The translations under genes were made by a program, and so were the position numbers. This document shows, piece by piece, positions 42,486-50,933 of a stretch of 57,564 nucleotides of DNA; positions within the stretch are counted from its first letter, which is position 1, and each line of letters begins with the position of its first letter. The notes under the pieces are model-generated. The model was not told the DNA's origin, searched no databases, and saw only the letters and a program-made list of their open reading frames with translations. The stretch is from Actinomycetes bacterium (GTDB lineage Bacteria; Actinomycetota; UBA4738; HRBIN12): the NCBI GenBank assembly GCA_021155985.1, contig JAJNBA010000010.1, positions 1 through 57,564 of the forward strand, in the 5' to 3' direction.

Positions 42486-43649
42486 ATGCTCGAGCAGGAG
42501 ACGATCAGAGAGCGTGAGGGGCGGTGGAAGCCGCGCCCCACGCTGAGCGGCAGCGACTACACGAGCCCCGAGGTCTGGGAAGAGGAGCGCGAGCGGATCT
42601 GGTTCGGCGACTGGGTCTGCATCGGCCGCGCCGAGGAGGTCGCGAACCCGGGCGACTACCTGGTCAGGGACCTCGTCGGGGAGTCGATCTTCATCACGAG
42701 GAACGCGCAGGGCGAGCTCCACGGGTTCTACAACGTGTGCTCGCACCGGGGGACGAAGTTCCTCGATGACGAGCCTGCGTCGGGCAACGTGCGGAAGGCG
42801 TTCGTCTGCCCCTACCACTCCTGGACCTACGACCTGGACGGGCGGCTGATCGGCACGCCGAACGTGCGGGAGGACGAGCACTTCGACCGCGGGCAGTACC
42901 CGCTCCACAGCTTCCCGGTCGACACGTACGCCGGGTTCCTGTTCGCGAGCCTCGCTCGGGAGCCGCGACCGCTCCTCGAATCGCTGAACGACGGCGTCGA
43001 GAGCGTGACGGTGTTCGATCGCTTCGGCATGGAGGACCTCCGGATCGGCGCGCGGATCGTGTACGAGGTCGAGGCGAACTGGAAGATCATCGTCGAGAAC
43101 TACAACGAGTGCCTCCACTGTCCGGTCGTCCATCCCGAGCTGGTGCAGGTGGTTCCCCTGTTCCGCTTCGGCGAGGTGTGGGACGGCGAGACCCGAGACG
43201 GTGGCAACGAGATGATGGACGGCGCGAAGTCCTTCACGATGACGGGCCGCTCCGAGCTCCCGCCGCTCCCCGGTCTCCTCGACGAGGACATGACCCGCTA
43301 CTACGGGGCGTACCAGTTCCCGAACTTGCTCCTCAACATCCACCCGGATTGCGTCATGTACTACATCGGCTATCCGAAGGGGCCGGGGCACACCACGGTC
43401 GTCTCGGAGTACCTCTTCCGGCCGGAGACGATCGCCGATCCCGCCGTGTTCAAGCCGGAGCCGGTCGTCGAGCTCTGGGACCTGATCTCGAAGCAGGACT
43501 GGGACGTGTGCGAGCGAGCGCAGATCGGCGTGGGGTCGCGCGCGTTCACGACCGGCGTGTATCCCCGCCAGGACAGGTACCTGTTCGCGTTCAACGAGAG
43601 CTACCGGGTGAAGATGGGCCGTCCGAAGCTCGGCGCGGCCCGGGAATAG
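42486..43649 (+). CDS. Rieske non-heme iron oxygenase, alpha subunit (betaine-oxygenase-like)
   Basis: A 387-residue aromatic-ring-hydroxylating-type oxygenase. Rieske 2Fe-2S ligands are Cys85 and His87 (CSHRG) and Cys108 and His111 (CPYHSW). The catalytic mononuclear iron site is NYNECLHCPVVHPEL with His211 and His216, and a carboxylate is expected in the QDWDVCERAQ region. The NECLHCPxxHPEL form is what I know from oxygenases that demethylate quaternary amines (glycine betaine, carnitine, stachydrine). Given betA, dimethylglycine oxidase and sox in the window, a GbcA-like betaine monooxygenase is plausible. No ferredoxin reductase partner is adjacent; a VOC protein follows. Confidence 0.8.
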   Translation: MLEQETIREREGRWKPRPTLSGSDYTSPEVWEEERERIWFGDWVCIGRAEEVANPGDYLVRDLVGESIFITRNAQGELHGFYNVCSHRGTKFLDDEPASGNVRKAFVCPYHSWTYDLDGRLIGTPNVREDEHFDRGQYPLHSFPVDTYAGFLFASLAREPRPLLESLNDGVESVTVFDRFGMEDLRIGARIVYEVEANWKIIVENYNECLHCPVVHPELVQVVPLFRFGEVWDGETRDGGNEMMDGAKSFTMTGRSELPPLPGLLDEDMTRYYGAYQFPNLLLNIHPDCVMYYIGYPKGPGHTTVVSEYLFRPETIADPAVFKPEPVVELWDLISKQDWDVCERAQIGVGSRAFTTGVYPRQDRYLFAFNESYRVKMGRPKLGAARE

Positions 43650-43710
43650 CCGTCGGTTGTAGCGTGGTGACGGGCGCGATCCGTGCCCACCGACCGAAAA
43701 GGTGTGACCG

Positions 43711-44202
43711 ATGGCGATCAAGCGGATGAACCACGCCGTCCTGTATGTCCGGGACGCCGAGAAGACCTTCGAGTTCTACCAGGACGTGTTCGGCTTCCGG
43801 GTCGTGATGGAGATGCCGGGGGCCAAGTTCCTCCAGGCTCCCGACTCCGACAACGACCACGATCTCGGTCTCTTCACGATCGGCGCCGAGGCGGGCCCGT
43901 CCCAGGCCGGTCGCGCGACCGTCGGTCTGTACCACATCGCCTGGGAGGTCCAGACGCTCGCCGATCTCCGGGAGATCGCGGGGAAGCTGTCGGAAGCCGG
44001 AGCGCTCACCGGCGCCACCGATCACAGCACGACGAAGGCGCTCTACGGCCGCGATCCCGACGGCCTCGAGTTCGAGGTCTGCTGGATCGTCCCGAAGGAG
44101 CTGCAGACGTCCGAGATCGAGGACGGTCGCGCTCGGATGCGCGCGCTCGACATCGATGCCGAGATCGAGCGGTTCGGTCTGGAGACCGTCGGCGGCGTCT
44201 GA
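43711..44202 (+). CDS. VOC-family (glyoxalase/extradiol-dioxygenase fold) protein
   Basis: A 163-residue protein with both beta-alpha modules of the VOC fold. Probable metal ligands are His8 (MNHAVLYV), His75 (YHIAWEV) and Glu122 (DPDGLEFEV), so a metal centre is likely intact. The start resembles catechol 2,3-dioxygenase-like proteins (LYVRDAEKTFEFYQDVFGFR). It is 61 bases after the Rieske gene on the same strand and probably cotranscribed. Reaction not predictable: dioxygenase, lyase or resistance protein. Confidence 0.82.
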   Translation: MAIKRMNHAVLYVRDAEKTFEFYQDVFGFRVVMEMPGAKFLQAPDSDNDHDLGLFTIGAEAGPSQAGRATVGLYHIAWEVQTLADLREIAGKLSEAGALTGATDHSTTKALYGRDPDGLEFEVCWIVPKELQTSEIEDGRARMRALDIDAEIERFGLETVGGV

Positions 44203-44205
44203 GGG

Positions 44206-44973
44206 CTACGCGGCCTCGAGGAGGCCGCGCTTCGCCCGGATGCGGCGGTCGATCGTTCCGACGATGAGGTACTCGACCGCGACGCCGATCACGGCGATCA
44301 CCGCCACGATCGCCAGGATCGCGGCCACGTCCTCGGAGCGATCGAGGAGATGTCCCAGACCGCTCGCGCCGCTGGCCTGCACGATCAGCTCTCCCGCCAT
44401 CAACGCCTTCCACGCGAATCCCCACGCTTGCTGCACTCCGACCATGTAGGCGGGCAGCGCCGCCGGGAACACGATGCTGCGCTGCAGGTCCCAACCCGCC
44501 GCGCCGAGTGTCCGGCCCGCTCGCACGTAGAGCGGCGGGACCTGCCGGATCCCTTGGAGGGTGGCGAGGGCAACCGCCGGGAAGGAGCCCGCGATGGCTA
44601 CGAAGACGACGGCACGCTCCGTGACGCCGAACCAGATCACCGCGAGCGGGACCCAGGCGACGAACGGGGTGATCTGGAGGGCGACGACGAGCGGGCGGAT
44701 GCTCCGCCGGGCGAGCTCGAACGCCGACAGGAACAGCCCGAGCGCCGTCCCGATCACGAGCGCCGCCGCGAAGGAGAACGCCAGCCGGATCAGGGTCTTC
44801 AGCGTCGCTTCCATGAACCCGCCGTCGGTGAACCCGCCCCGCAACGAGGTCCAGACCTCCACCGGTCCCGGGAGCGATCTCGTATCGGTGGCGGCCGCGA
44901 CGATCGCCCAGACAAACACGAGCACCGCGATACCGAGGAGCGGCGGCCCCAGCTCGCTCGTCCACCGCTTCAC
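44206..44973 (-). CDS. ABC transporter permease, SsuC/TauC type
   Basis: Membrane subunit of a nitrate/sulfonate/taurine-type importer, 255 residues with about six spans. The EAA-type loop is GRTLGAAGWDLQRSIVFPAALP near 146-167, and KALMAGELIVQASGASGLG near 190-208 is the family signature. Its ATG overlaps the ATPase stop (44970-44973). No solute-binding protein is encoded with it, which is unusual for the family. The neighbouring YezD gene and sulfate transporter suggest a sulfur compound. Confidence 0.88.
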   Translation of the reverse strand: MKRWTSELGPPLLGIAVLVFVWAIVAAATDTRSLPGPVEVWTSLRGGFTDGGFMEATLKTLIRLAFSFAAALVIGTALGLFLSAFELARRSIRPLVVALQITPFVAWVPLAVIWFGVTERAVVFVAIAGSFPAVALATLQGIRQVPPLYVRAGRTLGAAGWDLQRSIVFPAALPAYMVGVQQAWGFAWKALMAGELIVQASGASGLGHLLDRSEDVAAILAIVAVIAVIGVAVEYLIVGTIDRRIRAKRGLLEAA

Positions 44974-45794
44974 GACGAGCTCTCCTCGAGCTGGCCGATC
45001 AAGAGGTCGTGGATCTCGGACACCACGCGGGCGACCAGGACGTCGTCGAGCGTCCGCGGCCGGTGGGCGTCGATCCGGAACTCCTCGAGCAATCGACCGG
45101 GCGCTGCCGACATCACGAGCACGCGATCGGCGAGGAGCACGGCTTCGCGGGCGTTGTGCGTGGCGAAGAGGAACGTCGTGCGGCCGGCTCGCTCCATGCG
45201 CTCGCGCTGCACGATGTCCTGGAGCCGCTCGCGGGCGAGCGCGTCGAGGGCCCCGAAGGGCTCGTCACCCAACAGGATGGGTGGATCGCACGCGAGCGCC
45301 CGCGCCAGGGCGACCCGCTGGCGCATCCCGGCCGAGAGCTCGTGGGGCTGCCGATCGGTCGACCGGTCGACCTCCACCCGGGCCAGCCACGTCCCGGCTC
45401 GCTCCTGACGCTCGCCGGGCGGGACGTTCGCGAGGCGCAGCGCGAGCTCTATGTTCCCCCGCACCGAGAGCCACGGGAACAGCGCCGGCTCTTGGAAGAG
45501 CAGCGCTCGATCGGGGCCCGGGCCGGTGACGGGCCGGCCGTCGACGAGCACCTCGCCGTGGGTCGGCCGCTCCAGCCCCGCGATCACCCCGAGCGTCGAG
45601 GTCTTTCCCGAGCCACTCGGCCCGATGAGGGTGACGAACTCTCCGCGTGCGATGTCGAACGTGAGGCCCTCGAACGCAGGCACCTGCTCGCCGGACGGCC
45701 GTGTCCGCGTCATCCCGAGATCGCGCACCGAGATCGTCGAAGCGGCCGGAGCGCCGGCGGGCTGGTCCCGGGTTCGGGTCGCGGCTCGGCTCAT
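44970..45794 (-). CDS. ABC transporter ATP-binding protein, SsuB/TauB type
   Basis: ATPase of 274 residues. Walker A GPSGSGKTS near residues 58-66, signature region ELSAGMRQRVALARAL (LSAGM instead of LSGGQ, tolerated in this family), Walker B PILLGDEPFGALD (Leu-Gly-Asp variant) and switch His in FATHN. The ATG overlaps the YezD stop (45791-45794) and the stop overlaps the permease start, so the three genes are strictly coupled. Confidence 0.88.
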   Translation of the reverse strand: MSRAATRTRDQPAGAPAASTISVRDLGMTRTRPSGEQVPAFEGLTFDIARGEFVTLIGPSGSGKTSTLGVIAGLERPTHGEVLVDGRPVTGPGPDRALLFQEPALFPWLSVRGNIELALRLANVPPGERQERAGTWLARVEVDRSTDRQPHELSAGMRQRVALARALACDPPILLGDEPFGALDALARERLQDIVQRERMERAGRTTFLFATHNAREAVLLADRVLVMSAAPGRLLEEFRIDAHRPRTLDDVLVARVVSEIHDLLIGQLEESSS

Positions 45795-45997
45795 CGGAGT
45801 CGGAACTTCTCCGCCATCTCGATCTGCACGACCTTGCCGTCCTGGACGACGAGGACCACCGTGCCGTACTTGATCTTGCGCAGGATGCCCGCGACGTTCG
45901 CGAGGACCCGGCGCTCCTCGTCCGTCAGCTCATCGCCGTCGATCGGCTCGTCGTGGGTGGTGGGCTGCGATGTCTCGTCGTCGGTCACGGCTCGCAT
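45791..45997 (-). CDS. YezD-family (DUF2292) small protein
   Basis: A 68-residue protein. After an acidic, Thr-rich N-terminus, LANVAGILRKIKYGTVVLVVQDGKVVQIEMAEKFR is the complete YezD domain. From family knowledge, YezD proteins occur beside sulfate or sulfonate uptake and assimilation genes; their function is unknown. It is the first gene of the YezD-ATPase-permease operon and is divergent from the sulfate-binding protein gene, which supports the sulfur assignment. Confidence 0.82.
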   Translation of the reverse strand: MRAVTDDETSQPTTHDEPIDGDELTDEERRVLANVAGILRKIKYGTVVLVVQDGKVVQIEMAEKFRLR

Positions 45998-46023
45998 CCT
46001 AGAACGCGACCGTCGGACGGGTT

Positions 46024-46040
46024 GTGACGGAATCGTGACG
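46024..46040. promoter_or_regulatory. Direct repeat, candidate site for a sulfur regulator
   Basis: GTGACG occurs at 46024-46029 and again at 46035-46040, 11 bases apart (one helical turn), between the two divergent sulfur-transport operons and upstream of a TTGACA box. A shared regulator site is plausible; no regulator gene is adjacent. Confidence 0.35.
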
Positions 46041-46065
46041 AGTCGTGCTTCCTGGTCGCAGATGA

Positions 46066-46095
46066 TTGACACCACCCCTCCCCGGGCGGTATCCA
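46066..46095 (+). promoter_or_regulatory. Candidate promoter of the sulfate transport operon
   Basis: A perfect TTGACA at 46066-46071 is followed after 18 bases by TATCCA (46090-46095). Transcription would start near 46102 and give a leader of about 115 bases. Confidence 0.45.
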
Positions 46096-46110
46096 TGCGT
46101 GGCACGTACC

Positions 46111-46197
46111 GCCCGCGACGCGGGCGAAGTCCTTTCGGTTGACCGGACCACCGGAGACCGACCCACAGCAACCGGTGGGCGTCTCCTGTCCCCGGTT
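46111..46197 (+). promoter_or_regulatory. Structured mRNA leader of the sulfate transporter operon
   Basis: Two elements can fold. GCCCGC (46111-46116) pairs with GCGGGC (46120-46125). Then come three nested stems: GACCGG/CCGGTT (46141-46146/46192-46197), GGAGAC/GTCTCC (46153-46158/46181-46186) and CCCAC/GTGGG (46162-46166/46175-46179) with the loop AGCAACCG. The GCAACC loop recalls SAM (S-box) aptamers, but the other S-box parts are missing. It may be an unrecognised sulfur-responsive RNA. Confidence 0.4.
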
Positions 46198-46215
46198 CGA
46201 TCGAAGGGAGCCTCG

Positions 46216-47277
46216 ATGACGTTCCGCTGCACGCTCACCCGATGGGCCGCACTCGCCCTCGCTCCGGTCCTCTCGCTCTCGGTGCTCGCCGCTTGCGGGA
46301 ACGACCCGGCCGGGGCCGCCGCGGAATGCAACGGCCTGCCCGAGCAGCCGACGATCAGCTTCGCCGCGTACAGCACGCCGCGCGAGGCGTACGGCAAGAT
46401 CATCTCGGCCTTCAAGTCCGACTGGAAGGACGAGCACGACGGCCAAGAGGTGATCTTCCAGGAGTCCTACGACGCGTCCACGTTGCAGGCGTCCCGGGTC
46501 GTCGGGGGGTACCAGGCCGACATCGTCGCCCTGTCCCTCGGTCCGGACGTCGACGAGATCGCCGACGCCGGGCTCATCACGCACGACTGGACGCAGGAGG
46601 CCGACGGCGGCATGGTCACGACCTCCGTCGTCGTCTTCGACGTCCGCCCCGGCAACCCGCTCGGGATCGAGGACTGGGACGACCTGGCGGCGCCCGGCGT
46701 CGAGGTCCTGACGCCCGACCCCGCGTCCAGCGGCGGCGCGCGGTGGAACCTGGTCTCGGCCTGGGGCGCTGCGCTCCGCGGCTTCGGTGGCGTGAGTGAG
46801 AACGACGAGGCCGGCGCGACCACCCTGATGCAAGGGGTGCTCGGCAACGTCATCGCCTTCGACAGCAGCGCGCGCAAGTCGATCCAGAACTTCGAGGACG
46901 GCAACGGCGACGTCGCGATCACCTACGAGAACGAGGTGCTCACGGCCCAGGCCGCCGGCAAGGAGGACGAGGCCGTCTACCCGCCGTCGAGCGTGCTGAT
47001 CGAGAACCCGGTCGCGATCGTGGACCAGAACGTCGACGCGCACTGCGTCCGCGAAGTCGCGGAGGCGTTCGTCGAGTACCTCCACACCGACGAGGTGAAG
47101 GAGATCTTCGCCGACGCCGGCTACCGCTCGACCGATCTCGCCGAGGCGCAGAAGGGCGGCGGCGACTTCCCGGCGATCGAGGACCTCTGGGACGTCGACG
47201 GGTTCGGGGGCTGGGACGCGCTGAACGACAAGCTGTTCAGCGACACCGGCATCGCGACCCAGGCGATCGCGGGTTGA
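46216..47277 (+). CDS. sbp: Sulfate ABC transporter substrate-binding lipoprotein
   Basis: Sulfate/thiosulfate-binding protein of 353 residues. The lipoprotein signal RWAALALAPVLSLSVLAACG ends at the lipidated Cys near residue 28. SFAAYSTPREAYGKIISAF, FQESYDASTLQASRVVGGYQADIVALSLGPDVD-like stretch and NPLGIEDWDDLAAPGVEVLTPDP are the standard Sbp/CysP motifs. ATG 46216 has AAGGGAG upstream, within a structured leader. It heads the operon sbp-cysT-cysW-cysA. Confidence 0.93.
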   Translation: MTFRCTLTRWAALALAPVLSLSVLAACGNDPAGAAAECNGLPEQPTISFAAYSTPREAYGKIISAFKSDWKDEHDGQEVIFQESYDASTLQASRVVGGYQADIVALSLGPDVDEIADAGLITHDWTQEADGGMVTTSVVVFDVRPGNPLGIEDWDDLAAPGVEVLTPDPASSGGARWNLVSAWGAALRGFGGVSENDEAGATTLMQGVLGNVIAFDSSARKSIQNFEDGNGDVAITYENEVLTAQAAGKEDEAVYPPSSVLIENPVAIVDQNVDAHCVREVAEAFVEYLHTDEVKEIFADAGYRSTDLAEAQKGGGDFPAIEDLWDVDGFGGWDALNDKLFSDTGIATQAIAG

Positions 47278-47281
47278 CGCG

Positions 47282-48145
47282 TTGAGCGGCGCCGCGCAGA
47301 CCGTTGGGATCCGCAGCGTCCCGGTGCGGTCGAAGGATCGCACCGGGGCCGCGCTGCGGCATCTCGGCCTGCGCGGCGCCGCCCTGATCTACCTCGGGGC
47401 GATGGTGCTCGTGCCGATCGCGGCGATCGTCACGAAGGGGTTCGGCGACGGACTGACGTCGTTCCGGACGGCGCTCGCGGTGCCCGGCGCGTGGCCGGCG
47501 ATCCGGCTCACATTGCTCACCTCCGCGGTGGCGACCCTGATCAACGCGGTGATGGGCACCCTCCTGGCGTGGGTGCTCGTCCGCTACCGATTCCCGGGAC
47601 GCCGGGTGCTGTCGGCCGTCGTCGACCTCCCGATGGCGATCCCCACGCTCGTGACCGGCCTGATGCTGCTGACGCTTTACGGACCGAACTCGCCGATCGG
47701 CCAGGCACTGGAGGGCGTGGGGCTCCGGGTCGCCTTCACCTCGATCGGGATCCTGCTGGCGCTCTGCGTCGTGACGCTTCCTCTCGTGGTCCGGCAGGTC
47801 CAGCCGGTCCTCTTGGAGCTGGATCCTGCCGAGGAGGAGGCGGCCTCGACACTGGGGGCCGGCGCCTGGTTCTCGTTCCGGAAGGTCGTGTTCCCGGCGA
47901 TCCGACCGGCGATCGTCGGGGGAGGGTTGCTGACGTTCGCCCGGTGCATCGGTGAGTTCGGGAGCGTCGTGCTGATCTCCGGCAACCTGGCCGGCAAGAC
48001 CTTGACGGCTCCGGTCTTCATCTTCCAGCTGGCGAACCAGTTCCGGCCCGCGGAGGCCGCGTCGATCGCGACGTTGATGTTCGCGATCTCGTTCGTGCTC
48101 GTGCTGGTGACCGCCAGGCTGCTCGCGAGGAGGGCGGAGGCGTGA
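47282..48145 (+). CDS. cysT: Sulfate ABC transporter permease CysT
   Basis: First sulfate permease subunit, 287 residues, six spans. AWVLVRYRFPGRRVLSAVVDLPMAIPTLVTG-type sequence near residues 97-127 and the EAA loop EEEAASTLGAGAWFSFRKVVFP near 183-204 are family signatures, as is GEFGSVVLISGN. TTG 47282 is the probable start; no good ribosome site is visible, so GTG 47324 is an alternative. The stop overlaps cysW (GTGA 48142-48145). Confidence 0.9.
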   Translation: MSGAAQTVGIRSVPVRSKDRTGAALRHLGLRGAALIYLGAMVLVPIAAIVTKGFGDGLTSFRTALAVPGAWPAIRLTLLTSAVATLINAVMGTLLAWVLVRYRFPGRRVLSAVVDLPMAIPTLVTGLMLLTLYGPNSPIGQALEGVGLRVAFTSIGILLALCVVTLPLVVRQVQPVLLELDPAEEEAASTLGAGAWFSFRKVVFPAIRPAIVGGGLLTFARCIGEFGSVVLISGNLAGKTLTAPVFIFQLANQFRPAEAASIATLMFAISFVLVLVTARLLARRAEA

Positions 48146-49008
48146 GCGCCCCCTCCTCAACCTCCACCGTGCCTTCCGCGGGAGCACCCGGCGGTCGCCG
48201 ACGCCTCGCGCGCGGCGCGCTCGCGGCGGCGGCGATCGCCTACGTCGCGCTGTTGCTGCTCCTGCCGCTGATCGGGATCGTCGTCCGCGCGTTCGAGCCA
48301 GGGCTCTCGATCGTCGGCGACACGCTCTCCCGTCCGGAGGTCACGCACGCGTTCCTACTGACGGCGATCATCACGTTGATCACGATCGTCGTCACCACGT
48401 TCTTCGGCCTCGTGGTCGCCTGGGTCCTGGTGCGGCAACGGTTCATCGGCCGCTCGTTCCTGAACGCCGTCGTGGACCTGCCCTTCGCGCTCTCGCCCGT
48501 GACCGTCGGGCTGGCCGCGGTCCTGTTGTTCGGCACCGGCGGATGGCTCACCGACTTCTTCATGGCGCGGGGGATCCAGGTCCTGTTCGCGCTGCCATCG
48601 ATGATCCTCGTCACGACCTTCATCTGCATCCCGTTCACGATCCGTGAGGTCGTCCCCGTGCTGGAGGAGTTCGGCCTGGACGAAGAGGACGCGGCTCGGA
48701 CGCTCGGCGCGTCGATCTGGCAGACGTTCCGCATGGTCACGCTCCCCAACATCCGGTGGGCGCTCCTGTACGGGATCGCGCTCACCACCGCGCGGGCGAT
48801 CGGCGAGATCGGTGCCGTGTTGATCGTGAGCGGGACGATCGCCGGGCTCACCGAGACGGCGACGATCTACATCTTCACCGCGCTCGAGGAGCGGCTCGTC
48901 GCTCAGGCGCACGTCGTCGCCCTCGTGCTCGCGCTCACATCCATCCTGGTGCTGGTGGCGATCGAGTGGTTGCACCGGCGAAACGAGAAGGCGAGGAGCA
49001 ACGCATGA
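48142..49008 (+). CDS. cysW: Sulfate ABC transporter permease CysW
   Basis: Second sulfate permease subunit, 288 residues with six spans. RQRFIGRSFLNAVVDLPFAL near 102-121, the EAA loop DEEDAARTLGASIWQTFRMVTLP and ARAIGEIGAVLIVSG are diagnostic of CysW. GTG 48142 overlaps the cysT stop, and its TGA overlaps the cysA ATG at 49005. Confidence 0.92.
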   Translation: MSAPSSTSTVPSAGAPGGRRRLARGALAAAAIAYVALLLLLPLIGIVVRAFEPGLSIVGDTLSRPEVTHAFLLTAIITLITIVVTTFFGLVVAWVLVRQRFIGRSFLNAVVDLPFALSPVTVGLAAVLLFGTGGWLTDFFMARGIQVLFALPSMILVTTFICIPFTIREVVPVLEEFGLDEEDAARTLGASIWQTFRMVTLPNIRWALLYGIALTTARAIGEIGAVLIVSGTIAGLTETATIYIFTALEERLVAQAHVVALVLALTSILVLVAIEWLHRRNEKARSNA

Positions 49009-50108
49009 GCATGCCGATCAAGGTCGAGGGCCTCACGAAGCACTTCGGGAGCTTCGAGGCCGTCCAGGACGTCACCTTCACGGCCGCGGCCGGCTCGATC
49101 ACAGCGCTCCTCGGGCCGTCCGGCTCCGGCAAGAGCACCGTCCTCCGGATGATCGCGGGCTTGGAGCAGCCCACCGCGGGACGCATCTGGATGGGTGATG
49201 ACGAGCTCACCGCGAAGAGCGTGCAGGAGCGTGCGGTTGGCTTCGTCTTCCAGCACTACGCCCTGTTCCGTCACATGAACGTCGCCGACAATGTCGCCTT
49301 CGGCCTCCGCGTCCGCAAGGAGGAGAAGGCATCCCGCGACGCGCGGGTGAAGGAGCTTTTGGAGCTCGTGCAGATGACCCATTTCGCGCATCGCTACCCG
49401 GATCAGCTGTCGGGCGGGCAGCGACAGCGGATCGCGCTGGCGCGGGCCCTGGCGCCGCGGCCGCGGGTGCTGCTTCTGGACGAGCCGTTCGGTGCGCTCG
49501 ACGCGAAGGTCCGGCAGGACCTCCGCCGCTGGCTCGATGAGCTGCACCGCGAGCTGGGCGTGACGAGCCTGCTGGTCACGCACGACCAGGAGGAGGCGCT
49601 CGAGCTCGCGAACCAGGTCGTCGTGATGCACGAGGGGCGCGTCGAGCAAGCGGGCGCGCCGGCCGACGTCTACAACGATCCCGCGACGGCGTTCGTGGCG
49701 GGGTTCGTCGGGGCCGCGAACGTGCTCCACGGTCACGTCGTGCACGGACATGTCCACCTCGGAACGTTCCAGGTGCCGGGCGCGGATCATCTGGAAGAGG
49801 GAGCGGCCGTGGCGGCTTACGTCCGTCCTCACGACGTCCGGGTCACCGAGGAGGAGACCGGCGTCCGAGGGAGGATCGAGCGGATGGCGACCCTGGGATG
49901 GCTCGCGCGACTCTCGATCAAGCTGTCCGGTGGCGAGACGCTGGTCGCGCACGTCCCGCACGACGAGCTCGGCGGTGCCAAGGAAGGCGACGAGGTCTGG
50001 GTGGACCTCAGGAGTCCGAAGGCCTTCGGGATCGAGAGCGACTCCGCCGGGTCCGCCGCGTCCGCCGATCCCGTGAATGGCCAGGGGGTCACCAGCCCGG
50101 TCGCGTGA
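49005..50108 (+). CDS. cysA: Sulfate ABC transporter ATP-binding protein CysA
   Basis: Sulfate importer ATPase, 367 residues. Walker A GPSGSGKST (37-45), FVFQHYALFRHMNVADNVAFGL in the Q-loop region, signature LSGGQRQR, Walker B VLLLDEPFGALD and switch His in VTHDQEEAL. A C-terminal TOBE-like domain contains AAYVRPHDVRV near residue 270. The tail of about 20 residues is rich in Ser and Ala. The ATG overlaps the cysW stop; the frame is open further upstream but homology starts here. Confidence 0.93.
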   Translation: MSMPIKVEGLTKHFGSFEAVQDVTFTAAAGSITALLGPSGSGKSTVLRMIAGLEQPTAGRIWMGDDELTAKSVQERAVGFVFQHYALFRHMNVADNVAFGLRVRKEEKASRDARVKELLELVQMTHFAHRYPDQLSGGQRQRIALARALAPRPRVLLLDEPFGALDAKVRQDLRRWLDELHRELGVTSLLVTHDQEEALELANQVVVMHEGRVEQAGAPADVYNDPATAFVAGFVGAANVLHGHVVHGHVHLGTFQVPGADHLEEGAAVAAYVRPHDVRVTEEETGVRGRIERMATLGWLARLSIKLSGGETLVAHVPHDELGGAKEGDEVWVDLRSPKAFGIESDSAGSAASADPVNGQGVTSPVA

Positions 50109-50157
50109 GGCCGATCGCCGCGGATCTTCAGCCCGAGGCGCGCAGTAGATTCCGGCC

Positions 50158-50895
50158 GTGGACGCTGACGGGTATTTCGACGAGTCGGTCGCCGCGACGT
50201 ACGACGAGGATTCCGCGGAGAGGTTCGACCCTGCGGTCGTGGAGCCGGCCGTCAACTTCCTGGCGGAGCTCGCCGGCAGCGGGGCCGCCCTGGAATCCGC
50301 GATCGGAACCGGGCGGATCGCCCTTCCACTCGCGGAACGCGGCGTGTCGGTGCACGGCATCGACATGTCGGCGGCGATGGTCGAGAGGCTGCGCGCGAAG
50401 CCGGGCGGCGACGGCATCGCTGTGACGATCGGCGACTTCGCGACGACCCGGGTGGATGGCTCGTTCTCGCTCGTCTATCTCGTCTACAACACGATCGGGA
50501 ACCTGACGACGCAGGAAGCGCAGGTCACGTGCTTCCGCAACGCGGCGGGGCACCTGGAGCCCGGCGGCACGTTCGTGATCGAGGTCGGCGTACAGGAGCT
50601 TCGGCGGCTCCCGCCCGGCGAGAGCGGGCACGTCTTCCACGGCGGGGAGGATCGCTGGGGGATCGACGAGTACGACGTCGCCAGGCAGGGGCTGATCTCC
50701 CATCACTTCTGGATCCAGGAGGGTCGCGCCGAGCACTTCTCGATGCCGTTCCGCTACGTCTGGCCCTCCGAGCTCGACCTGATGGCGCAGCTCGCCGGGA
50801 TGCAGCTGCGCGAACGTTGGACAGGATGGACGAAGGAGGCCTTCACGAGCGAGAGCCGCTCCCACGTGTCGGTCTGGGCGAAACCGTCGGGGTAG
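50158..50895 (+). CDS. Class I SAM-dependent methyltransferase
   Basis: Predicted 245-residue methyltransferase. Motif I is ESAIGTGRIALPLAERGVSV near residues 46-65, followed by the acidic residue in GIDMSAAMVERL that binds the SAM ribose, and GDFATTRVDGSFSLVYLVYNT as motif II-III. The GTG 50158 start is close to the cysA end (49 bases). The substrate cannot be predicted; a small molecule is more likely than DNA or RNA, as no target-recognition domain is present. Confidence 0.85.
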   Translation: MDADGYFDESVAATYDEDSAERFDPAVVEPAVNFLAELAGSGAALESAIGTGRIALPLAERGVSVHGIDMSAAMVERLRAKPGGDGIAVTIGDFATTRVDGSFSLVYLVYNTIGNLTTQEAQVTCFRNAAGHLEPGGTFVIEVGVQELRRLPPGESGHVFHGGEDRWGIDEYDVARQGLISHHFWIQEGRAEHFSMPFRYVWPSELDLMAQLAGMQLRERWTGWTKEAFTSESRSHVSVWAKPSG

Positions 50896-50933
50896 CCGCG
50901 GTGGCCCTCGGCTCCGGTGGTACGTTCGAAGGT

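Noticed and set aside
46095-46142. Short uORF of 15 codons upstream of the sulfate-binding protein gene, possible leader peptide
   Set aside because: Its ATG falls at or before the predicted transcription start and the peptide has no cysteine or methionine run expected of a sulfur attenuator.
46141-46197. SAM-I (S-box) riboswitch
   Set aside because: Only the GCAACC loop segment matches; the GAGGGA/GGCCC and GGTGCTAATTCC parts are absent, so it was kept only as an unassigned structured leader.
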